Assembly (NCBI GenBank): GCA_914767885.1
Contig: CAJZBQ010000050.1
Coordinates: 62,001-126,000, forward strand
DNA from: Blepharisma stoltei
Lineage: Eukaryota; Ciliophora; Heterotrichea; Heterotrichida; Blepharismidae
Length of the DNA: 64,000 nucleotides
Direction: 5' to 3'
A model generated the notes under the pieces. It was not told the DNA's origin. It made no database searches and saw nothing but the letters and a program-made list of their open reading frames with translations. How positions within the stretch are numbered: position 1 is the stretch's first letter; every line of letters starts with the position of its first letter. A program made the translations under genes and the position numbers. Positions 8,871 through 19,800 of this stretch are shown here, piece by piece.

Positions 8871-11800
8871 ATGGCCCAGGTCTCGGAAGTTGGCTCACAG
8901 CGATCTCTATATGTGAATGGGTTTGAACTAAATCAATTGAAGAAATTTCCATCAAATTATGTCAGCACGACGAAATACAACATAATTACATTTCTACCAC
9001 TAAGTCTTTTAGAGCAGTTTAAGAGGCTTCCAAATGTAAAATAAAATGTAATGATTAAGAATAATATTATTTAATAAACAAATAAGGCAATTTATATAGA
9101 ATTTGATATATACTTTCTAATAATTGCAGTGCTACAGTCCATTCCTCAGATCTCTGCATTAACTTCTTATACTGCAATTGCACCAATCTGCTTTGTTTTG
9201 GCAGTATCTATTATCCGTGATGGTTTTGAAGACTATTTAAGATATAAGGCAGATAAAGAAACGAATTCTACTGAGACCGGAATTTATTGTAATGGAAAAT
9301 TTGAGAAAAAGCCTTTTAAAGACATTGAAGTAGGCAACATTATTTGTATAGAAAAGGACGAAGCTTTTCCTTGTGATGTAGTTATGCTTTCGAATTCCTC
9401 AATCCCTCTTTTAAAGTGGAACAAAAATTCATTTTTTGGATGCTAAAATAGGGACAAAATTTTATCTATGTTAGATAAAAATTATAGTTTCTAGAGAATA
9501 GCTTTTATGCCCAATTTAACGTCACAAACACCCAAATTTGCTATAATCTTGCACAATTTTAAAAGGGAGAAATGAGCTAGAATTTAAAAATTATTTTTTC
9601 GAAATTTTAATAAAACTTTAAAAAAATAACTGCTTTATATTAGAATTGATTTTTTTCCCAGGGAGTCAGAAAATGGGATTGCTTATATAAACCCCTTAAC
9701 AATAAATTAAATATTTACATTTTGTAAGTTGACTATATAGAAATCTTCCTAAAAAAGCATAGAAACTTCAAGCCTTGATGGCGAAAAAGCTTTGAAGCCA
9801 AGACTTGCCTTACCTATTACTATGAATACAATAAAAAAAGATGAATTTATTCGAATGTTTTCTCTAATTGAATGTGACCATCCTAATGCTAAAATCTATG
9901 AATTCAAAGGTACAATAGAATTCAACAATCAAAAACACTCAATTACAAAGGACAATTTGCTACTTGCAGGAGCATTTTTAAGGAATACCAAATGGGCAAT
10001 TGGAGTAGCGGTCTATACAGGGACCGAAACGAAGCTGAGGATGAATCTGATGAAAAGAAGGTATAAACAAAGCCAGATCGAAAAAATTGTAAATATACTT
10101 AACTTTTTAAGAGAAATTTATGCTATTAATAAAGCTAAATCTCATTTTTATAGAAATAATGCAGCAGCTATATAAAATGCATAAATTAAATCATATAAGC
10201 ACAATATAAATATATTATTGGGATTTTAGCTATACAATTTTCATTGTGCTTTATACATGCTATTTTATCAGGAGTTTGGGCTAGCAAGTATGGAGATGAT
10301 AGCCATTATTTAGATGGAAATACTTATAGTCCAGGACTTCAAGGATTTTTGACTTACTTTACGTACTTTTTACTGTTAAATACAATGCTGCCAATCTCTC
10401 TTATAGTTTCTTTAGAAATTTTGAAATTAATGCAAGGCTATTTTATGCAGCAAGACCTTTCAATGTATAGCACTATAAGAGATAGGCCCTGCAAGGTATC
10501 AGCATTTAGTCTAAATGAAGAATTGGGGATGATCCAGCACATTTTTTCAGACAAAACTGGCACTCTTACTCGTAACCGTATGGAATTCAAATTCTGCACA
10601 GTCGGCAATAAAATGTATGGCGAGCGAAAATTTTTGCTCAGCCGACATTTTACATCAGTGGTCTCCAAAGTGGCAGGTATTTTAGCTGATGAATTTCCCC
10701 TACAGGGTATCGATATTTTTAACTTGATGTAAAAATAATGGCTTTATGAAGCATAAAATCCAGAAAAATGTCTACTAGGGAAATAAACCTAAAATAAATA
10801 TGGAGCCATCTCCAAAGCTACCAAAGCTTTAATTTTTACCTTTAACACTAAAGATATAGAAAATGATTTATTTACTAGAGAAGAAAGCATCCCATTGGTG
10901 CATCCTATAACCTATGATAATGGTGATGGAAAAGAAATGGTTTCTACCCAGCAGGAACTGCTTGATTTATTTATCAAGTGCATGGCTCTATGCCATGAAT
11001 GCTTAATTGAAGAAAAGGATAACGAAATTAATTATATTGGACAAAGCCCAGATGAAATCGTCCTAGTGGATTGTGCCCATAATATTGGCTACACCTATGC
11101 AAAAGTCAAAGCAAGTATTATTAATCTACACAAGACGCCATTTGGGATAAATGACCAAATTGAAGTCTTACAGTTTGACAAAACTTGCACCCTAGAATTT
11201 AGTTCTAGTCGTCAAAGAAGTTCAGTCCTCGTGACTGACTTAAAGACAGGCAAACATATTTTGTTTACCAAAGGTGCTGACACTCGAATAATCCCAATGC
11301 TTTCCCCAGAAAATTCCAAAGAATATTTATCCATTTTTCCTTAAATTTTCTTTTAACATTTCCTTTTATATCTATCAATAAAATTAATTCATCCTAGTAT
11401 AGAAAAAATTAATAAGGATTTATTAATGTTTTCAGAGCGAGGCTACCGTACCTTGGTTTTTACCTTTAAATATATTGATGATGAATATTTTGAAAACTGG
11501 AAATCAAGGTATGATAAAGCATGCACTTTAATTGAAGGGAGAGAAGCAAAAGTTGAAGAATTGTCAGAAGAAATTGAAAAAGGCTTATTTTTGTTAGGAT
11601 GCACAGCTGTAGAAGATGCGCTACAAGATGAAGTCCCAGCGACAATTCAGGATTTATTGAGAGCTGGGATCAATATTTGGATGCTCACTGGAGATAAACT
11701 GGAAACTGCAGAAAATATAGGGAAAACTGCGTCGTTAATTGATGAAAATATGGAAGTGGGGAGATGCCCAAAGATGGAGCTAAAAAAATGCTATAGAAAT

Positions 11801-13256
11801 TTAAAAAAAATTAATAAAAAGTTCCTCAGTGTTAAAGGACAAAAAGAAACTGCCCTTGTGATAGAAGGAAACTGCTTGGATTTTGTTCTGTATAATCCTA
11901 ATGATCCTATAGTAAAAAAAGGCTCAGAATATGACGATCTCGAGAAAGTAGCCAAAATAAGAATGGGTCTTAATTTCTCAGATTTTTAAAATATGTTTTT
12001 TATTAAATTTTTTCTTCAAAATTATAATGATAAGGTTATTTTGCAAAAATAGAAATAATAAAAGCCAAAATAAGACAGCTTTTCTTAGAAATATCATTGG
12101 GTTGTAAAACTGTCATTTGCTGCAGAGTGACTCCAGGACAAAAGCAGAGTATTGTTAAATTGATGAAACAGCATACAGGGTCAGTCACATTATCAGTTGG
12201 AGATGGCGCGAATGACGTTTCTATGATTTTAGAAGCCCATATTGGTGTAGGAATATATGGAGAAGAAGGGATGCAAGCTGTACAGGCAAGTGATTATGCA
12301 ATAGGGGAATTTAGATATCTGTGGGAACTTCTGCTGGTGCATGGCAGATTTAATTATATTAGACAGAGTCAGATGATCATGTAAGCTAATCTTTATTGAA
12401 ATATAGATAACTTTTACCTTAAATAGCCTAATTTCTATTGATATATAAGCTCTGCCTCAATTCCTGACACAACAAATGATCTATCCAGAATATTTTTTTC
12501 TATAAAAATCTTATATTTACCATCCCTCAATTTTACTATGGATTTTATTGTGCTTATAGTGGAGAAACCCTTTATGACGACTGATATTTAACTTTTTACA
12601 ATATGGTATTTACCGCTTTACCATTAATCGCAAGAGCTCTATTTGAAATAGACATAAAAATCCCTAAAAGATATGAAGTAGGTGCTACTTTAGCAAGCGG
12701 AAAAGATACTCTACGCAAATTAATCCCAATAACTTATGATGTAGGGCGTCTAAACCAGATTTTTACAGCTAAAAAATTCTGGGGTTGGCTTGCTAATGGC
12801 TTTTTGCACTCTGTAATAATATTTTTTATCCCTCTCTACGCATCAGAAGAAGGCATAATGACTTCTAAAGGCTATAATTATGACCACTGGACCTTTGCAA
12901 TAACTTCTTTTTCTTCTATTATTTTGATTGTCAATTTTAAGCTTGGAATAAACACTAATTATTGGAATCTTTGGCATTTTCTTGCAATGGGGATAACCAG
13001 CATACTAGCTTATATTGTTTTTATTGTGATTTATGACCCTTTTACGAGTACTCCGTCTAATATGACACTTTACCAGCTTTTTGCCACGCAATACTTCTAT
13101 ATTACAATTATTACAACTACTTTATTTGTAGTATCGCTGGATGGGGCATGACAGTGGGGAAGAAGGTTGCTATTCCCGACGCTGTCTGAAAAAGTTATGG
13201 ATTATTCTCGTAAGATAGTTTATAAAAATGAGAAAAGATCAGATGATGATTTTTAA
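8871..13256 (+). CDS. P4-type ATPase (phospholipid flippase), seven IESs
   Basis: After removal of seven TA-bounded segments (1,026 bp) the gene is 3,360 nt, 1,119 residues, typical for the family. Visible landmarks in order: the N-terminal KYNIITFLP.SL.EQFKR motif; the TM4 signature PISL; the phosphorylation motif SDKTGTLT with Asp about residue 381; the nucleotide-binding KGAD; MLTGDK; the hinge GDGANDVSMI; and the C-terminal membrane domain (SGETLYDDW, TGA-coded Trp). Family role: flips aminophospholipids to the cytosolic leaflet in Golgi, endosome or plasma membrane, usually with a CDC50 partner. Odd point: the actuator loop reads LDGEKALK where P4-ATPases normally have DGETNLK, but that spot is only two residues or so from an IES junction. 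Confidence 0.93.
9039..9110. other. IES, 72 bp
   Basis: TA at 9037-9038 and 9109-9110. Joins ...FKRLPNV to YFLIIAVLQ, the conserved first P4-ATPase membrane segment. AT-rich, with stops in the reading frame. Confidence 0.85.
9414..9761. other. IES, 348 bp
   Basis: TA at 9412-9413 and 9760-9761. Excision joins ...SNSSIPL to LETSSLDGEK in frame. No repeat match seen within the window. Confidence 0.75.
10096..10214. other. IES, 119 bp
   Basis: TA at 10094-10095 and 10213-10214. Joins QIEKIVN to IIGILAIQFSLCF at the entry of TM3. Several TA pairs lie nearby; this one keeps the frame. Confidence 0.75.
10618..10800. other. IES, 183 bp, open in frame for its first 36 codons
   Basis: TA at 10616-10617 and 10799-10800. 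Joins GNKMY to GAISKATKAL. The left 110 bp read open in the gene frame before a TAA, so an unexcised copy would add a hydrophobic-basic tail. Confidence 0.75.
11330..11401. other. IES, 72 bp
   Basis: TA at 11328-11329 and 11400-11401. Joins NSKEYL to EKINKDLLMFSERGYRTL, the conserved P4 domain segment. Confidence 0.85.
11960..12072. other. IES, 113 bp, with a 12-bp direct repeat at its ends
   Basis: The repeat GCCAAAATAAGA occurs at 11951-11962 and 12064-12075 and contains the TA. Excision leaves one copy and joins EKVAKIR to QLFLEISLGCKT. Confidence 0.85.
12384..12502. other. IES, 119 bp
   Basis: TA at 12382-12383 and 12501-12502. Joins RQSQMIMY to KNLIFTIPQFYY, the conserved start of the C-terminal membrane domain. 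Confidence 0.85.
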
Positions 13257-13295
13257 TTAAATTTAATAAGAAAAAACTAATTTGGATAATAAAAT

Positions 13296-13736
13296 ATGTG
13301 CTTCAAGATGGAAAAGATTAGAAATTGCATTAAAAGAAGACGAGCAAGTGTTGAAACTGTCGAGACATATGATAATCAGAAGACAAAGTTTGAAAACCCT
13401 CCGAACTCGAAAAGCTCATTGTTTATAACAAAACTTTCGAAGCAAAATACTCCAAGAATTCAAAGGAATTTCTCATGCCCAGAAATAAAAACTAAAAATA
13501 GCCCACATAATTTAAAACCTACTCTCAGTAAAAGGTGAAAATCACCTTTTTTAGAAGTATCTATAGCCATAAAAACTCCTTCAATGCCTCAGCTCTCCCA
13601 ATTTTTTAAACTTTCAGGTCAAAGTTTAAAAGCCAAGCCATCATCTTTATACCCATGCGGCTCAGTCCGAATCATCAAAAAGAAAAAATCATGCTCATCA
13701 ATCTCAGTAGGTGAGCAAACACAAACCATGATATAG
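13296..13736 (+). CDS. Small basic Ser-rich protein, unrecognised
   Basis: 146 residues when the TGA at 13536-13538 is read as Trp and the stop is TAG 13734-13736. The sequence is basic (IKRRRAS, several KK pairs), rich in Ser, Thr, Pro, with no hydrophobic core, so it is probably disordered. No family recognised. It starts 40 bp after the flippase stop and converges on the dynein heavy chain gene. Confidence 0.5.
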
Positions 13737-13822
13737 GATTTAATTCAAAAAAAATCTATTGATAATGCCAAATCCATGTATTTTAACATAAATTAATAAA
13801 ATGAATATCAATTTTTATTAAA

Positions 13823-16800
13823 CTAATCATCAAGCTGTGTTAATAAAGCAACTCCTCGCTTAACCCAGTGGCTTTCTGGATGCACAGATGGCAATTTCAC
13901 AGTCATTACATAGTTAGTAGAGTGCCCAGTTGTTGACAGCACTCCTGCCCTATTTGCTGTTTTGTAAACTGGACAGTCAAAATATTTTGTCACATTCCTT
14001 GGAGTATAATAAATTCCTTCAGATTTGCTTTTTTCTCCTGGATTCAAATGCATGACTGGCATGCTTGAAAAAAGTGCTCTCGGCAATGACTCATCTAATT
14101 GGTTTATTTCTGAATTCCATCTTGCTCCTTCAATAAAAAGCCCATGAATATAACAGCCATTTTCTGGAGTTTCTGCTTTATAATTTCCTTCCTCATCACA
14201 AGTGATATCATCTTTAATAGCAAAGGTAAATTCTAAAGAATCAATAGGCAAGGTGTATTTTCTTGAACAATTTTGAAGATTTCCTGTCAAAAATGCTTGG
14301 GTAAAGAAAAAACCTGAAATCCAGTATACACTAGGTGGGCCTTCATTGACCCATTTTTGGAAAAATGATAGCCTTTTTCCGAGGTCGCGGGACCAACTGA
14401 GTAGTGGTTTAGATGAAGGATAAGAAAATTCCATTCATGCAGTAGGGACTTGGTTTCTTAATAAGCTTGCTGCCATGTTTTCTAGGTCTTCTGTAATGAT
14501 TATTTCTCCAGCCATTGCTTTATTCAGCTCCTCTGTTGTTTTTTTGATGATTCTTAATAAATTGTTATATCTGAGAAGTTCTTGGACAAGCACAATATTC
14601 ATAGAAAGTTCATAGACTATTGGGTATTTATTTTTGGCTTCTTTAATATCAAATTCTTCTGATAATAGTCCTAAAATTTCTCCAGTCAAAGCATTTATTT
14701 CGTTTTTTTCGTTTTCACGAGAGACAACGTGGGCGCGTGGCTGAAGCATTAGGAGCCTGTGGAATAAATCATAGGTTTCTTTTCTGTCATAGGTAATTTT
14801 GGCATTTTCGTGGAGTCCGAACACCTGAGGACTTTCTTCATAAGGAAATTCTTCGACAAAATAGATATACTGTTCTATATCATTTGAGTTAGGAGGGGCA
14901 TAATAAATAGGAGACTCACTAAATCTGTGGTGGTCATATAGCATGTCGTCTCTATAATAGTCACTGAGCAAGCATTTAAGAGTCCTTCTATCCCAGTCAT
15001 CTGTAACTCTACCTCCATAATTGCACTCCCCAGCTAAATAGTTTAGGGCTTTATAAGGAATTGTTGTGTAGTTGTCTATCATTAATTTCAGCTGTCTCAT
15101 TGATATATTTAAATCTGAATCATTAAACTCATACTGCACATTCCACCCTAGCGCTCCAAATTTCTTTCTTTCCCTTATCAAGCAATGGAAAAATGCTAAC
15201 CCAAAAAATAATTTATGCCATTCCTCTGGTTTCTTGCTGCTTTCATATAGCAGCTTGTCCTCTTTTGACATATTAATCCTCTGATAAATGCTAATTAAAT
15301 TATTTTTCAACCCTTTTGGAGGCTCATGTGTAATTTTTACTCCTTGTTGTAAAATTGTGATAGGGAATTTTTCATTACTTTTACAGGTCAGCCACAGTCT
15401 GAAATCAGGATTTATTGTTACCATTTTTTTTTCTCTGTCGGTTATAAGCCTTTCTAATAGTCCATCTAAATCTGGCATCCATGATAATGCTAAATGACAG
15501 TTCTGCAACAGCACCCAGCTTCCTGAACTAATAGATTCCCTTATAATCCTGACTGCTTTTTCACCTTGAGCTTTACCTAAAGACAGTGAGGTCAAATTCA
15601 TGTTATTTTCTGAGGCAAATCTTTTTAGGATAGATTGAGGGTCATTCCCACTAGTTAATATAAAAATTAACGGTGTCAAAGGCTCGGATTCTGATAAGGC
15701 GTTTTCTAAGCTTAATAATGGAGGCTTTAAATAAAATTCCCCTAAATATTTTTTGATAAATGCATAGATAGCTTGTGTCACATTTTCTGGCCTGATTACT
15801 CTGTACAATAGCAATTTTTCTATATCAGAATAAGTTTCTTGGCTATAAGGATCTGGGAGGTCTTGTACAAATTCGTCAAATTCTGGAATTTTGGTGAATT
15901 CTCGGGTCGACAGAGAAAACTTTTTCCACTCTTCTATATTATTTTGAATATTTTCTTTAATTTGGGAAAATGCTGATAAATAAGAAAGCTCACAAATCTC
16001 GTCCCAGACTTTGTCCTCAAAAGCTTCTTTAAACTGATTAATCGGGTGCTGTCTGGTTTCGTCTTCTGAGGTAAACCCGCTAAGCCCAGTCAATAAAAAT
16101 CTAAACTCATTCGAATCTAGCAGCCCATCATGCTGGAGAAGCCTAATTGCCATAAGAAAACTGAATAAAAATTTATCCTTTTCTGACAAAGACATACAAA
16201 TGCTTAAAAATAGCTCCTGTCTGAACGTCGATATCAAATTTTGTATCCTGGTCTGTATATTTTTTGAAGCCTGTGCCTTTCCAATAGACCTCACAAATAG
16301 TGAGCTAAACCATTCTAATGAGAAAAAATACATCGGGTCAATATTCACCATATCAGACACACAAAAATAAAGGACTGAGCTTAAATCAGCGACAGGTCTA
16401 TAATTGCTTTGGAATTCAAGAATTCTTTGTTCATTAGTCCTAGAGGTCTGCAGCTTTTTTTCTATTTCTTCAGCAGTGTCTTTAGAAACTGTTAATTGGT
16501 TAATCAGATTTTCGTCGTCTAAAATGGTATCTCCAGCTGATTGTAGCATTTTTAAGATCTGGTCTTCGATTTCTTGAAGTTTTTTCATAAAACTGGCATT
16601 TTGAATGACCAGGAAGTTTCGGTCTTTGGACTCTTTTGGAAGCTCTTTCATACAGACTAAGGATAAAAGCTGCTCGATGAGACCTTCTTGGGTGATGGTG
16701 AAATTTAGAATAGTGACACGGGAAGCGATTTCTGGGCCGTAATGAGGGTTTACTAGGCGAGTTGCCATGTAAAACTTGAAGCGGGGGTCACACTGTTTTT

Positions 16801-19800
16801 GGGTATCACCGATTTTTACGAGATTTACACCGTTTTCTTCATAGAAATTTTTAGATAAAATAGGATCAAGAATTGGGTCAATTTTTTCGTCGACATTTTC
16901 TAAAATTAAAGTGGCGCCTACAAATAAGGCATTTTCCAAAGTTGTCATAAATTCTTCGAAAAATGGCTTTGTCACTACAAGCTGGTCTCTTTCTTCTTGA
17001 GCTTTTTTCTTTAAAAATTTGACTGCTTGCCCTTGTGGGTCTATTATTAGTGGCCAATGTTTGGACCTTTCAATGATCAAGGCATTTTCAATGGAAATTT
17101 TATCGTTTGGTAGACCATATAAAATCCAGTTTTGTATCAGAAGAGGGTCACCAACCACGTCTTTTAATGAAAAATCTTCTGAGCAGGTGACTGATTTCAG
17201 GCTTGAAATATAAGGAATCCACTGTTTTTGCACTATTTGGTCTCTATAGCTGCCAATAAAATTCCCTAAATATGATACAACCCCTGCTGACAAAACGATA
17301 TCCCCCAGCAGATTTTTCATATTTTCCGTAAGCTCAGTTATCCTTTGTGACCATCTTTTCCTTTCCCCTCCCAATTTCTCTATAAGTTTGACAGCTCTCG
17401 CCATTTTAAGCTCACATTTTTCAATATCAGATATCAATTGTTGCTTTTTGGCGTCTTTTTCTTCAAATTGCAGCTTAAGATTCCTTATTTGTTCTTCCAC
17501 ACCTTTAAGCAGCTGCTCTTTTTCTTGGAGAATTTTGAATTTTTCTGCCATAGTGTCGTTAGCTTTATTAAGGGCTTCTTGTTTAGGCTTTATATCTTTG
17601 CTGACATTAAAGTAATTTACCATAGCCATAACCCATTTACAGAGGCCTTCAGCAGCGTTTGATGCATTTTTTACAGTGCTGGGCTCAAATTTGGGGTTCG
17701 AGATATAAGGTTGTAGACGGTCAATTACTTCTTGAGTCAAGCTGTCTTTATTGAATTTTTTTAGTAATTGGATGAATTTGGGATTGTTCATCATTTTTTT
17801 GCCGGCTTCAAAGAAATCGTAAATAAATTTAGATTTGTCGTTGGGGTCTGGGATTTTTATAGGCTTTTCTTGGTTTATTATGACGACAGCTTCTACGACA
17901 AGCTTGACTGCTACAGGAGGGTTTAGCATTTTTCTGACTTCATTGATTTCTTGTTTCTTTAGTGTTTTAAGGGCTCGCTTGGCTGCATCTAGCTCTGGAA
18001 GCGCCAGGCTTAATTTTTCTTCACACTCCTGCTTCATTTTTTCGGCAATTTCTGCTTGTACAGCTGACTCTTGTTGTTCTGCTGCAACTAGACTTCGAGT
18101 TTTATCAGCCTCAGCGTTTTGCCGCTGAATATTTTTCATGATTTCGTCTGTTTCTCTTGCACTTTCTATTAGAACAGGCTTAAGCTCAATTAATTCTTTT
18201 TTGAGCTGTTCTACAATTTCTTGAGTATCGTCTAATTTCTGGACCCCAATCGTATATTTTTCTCTAACTATCCCAAGTAGTAGTCAATTTCTTTCTTATT
18301 CGTGGGGCTTTTAATAAATTTTAAATATTAATTTAATCCGCATAGATCTGATTAATGCAAAGTTTGGGCATTTATCCTAATAATAAGCAATTTTCTATTA
18401 AATTTACTATTTGAAAAAATTCCCACGAATGAGCAAGAAATTGTTTATTACTGGTGTGGAGTAAGAGCCATGGTAGTTTTCTTTTTTTATATACAAAATT
18501 TAAATTAATACAAGCTAAATTTAAATAAAATAAAAAAAACTAAATTTTAATATAAAAAGGATACTCATAAAGACCTTTAATATTCATGAGCAAATGCAAA
18601 AAGTTAGCAGGAGTTGCATGATTTCTTCTCATAGTTTCTATATAATAAGTTTCAGAAAATTCCAGCACACTCTGATGGATATAAACACAAGTTTTATCCA
18701 TTACTTCTTCAGCGTCAGTCCCAGTCAAAATTCCGCTTTCCCTCACATACTGTTTTGCTACAGTCACTAGTGCTTCTTCCGGCCACACATTAAATCAATC
18801 TATCGTACAGCAATTCACAAATGACGGAAACTGCCTTAACTTTTGACGTAAATTTTCCCCTGTATCTGACATACTAAGCACAATATGAAGATTTTTCCTG
18901 CAATTTTTAACAAATTCCTCCCATCTCTCAATAGAAGTTTTTATTGAATTTCCTCTTTTTTCTCTCATTTGTTCAGCTATAAAGTCTTTTTCATCCGGAG
19001 TGTACAGATTTGGGACTTCTCCTGAGTTCAAAATATTATTTATATTTTCAAAATAAATATTTTTGTTTAAATCAGTGTCTTTTACTAGAAAAACTTGTTT
19101 TTGATTTTCCTGCCCAGCGCTATTAAACAGGTTTTTTAAGTCTTCTTTTCATTCTCCTATATCATAATATTTCGACATTTGTATTTGGAAAACATTATAT
19201 TCCTGTATAAAAGCTGCAAGCTTGCATAAAGAAACCCTTCCGCTCCCTCCTATTCCTATAAGCAATGCATGCCCGCTTGGCAATGAAATTATCCTTGATA
19301 TCCTTATAATATGATAAACTGCGTAGTCAAACATAATAAGTTCAGCATTTCCTTTATGCTTAATACTATACTCATATAGCACCACTTCTAGCCTTTTTCT
19401 AGCAGCGTCTATCGTACTGACTTCTTGGTATACAGGCTCTTCTATAAAATTACAAAAAATAGGCTCATGGCCGCCTGTAATATTATCATAGTCCTCATGC
19501 ATCCAATGCTGGAAAGTTTCTTTGAGTTTTCCAATAAAAATATTTTTGTCTTTGTCGTTAATAAGTCTGTCAGAAAAAACTCGTAAACATTCGTGGATCC
19601 AGAGCCGATAGAGGACTTCAATTATAGGAATTTTTACTGATGGGACTGAAGTAATGCATAAGCAAATATTGGTGATGTCTCGCAGATTAAAGGTATAGTG
19701 GCTTTTAGCAGGGGTGGGAGGCAAGGCGGTGAGTACTTTGTGGTAGATGTCAATTGTGGCGGATGCGATAGAGATTATGGCACTTTTAACAAATTGGGAA

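Noticed and set aside
9039-12502. Interruptions in the flippase gene as ordinary long introns
   Set aside because: They lack GT-AG ends and are TA-bounded, while genuine introns in the same window are 15 nt.
17019-18128. Several + strand ORFs opposite the dynein block 14435-18139
   Set aside because: Antisense shadows of a strongly conserved dynein coding sequence.
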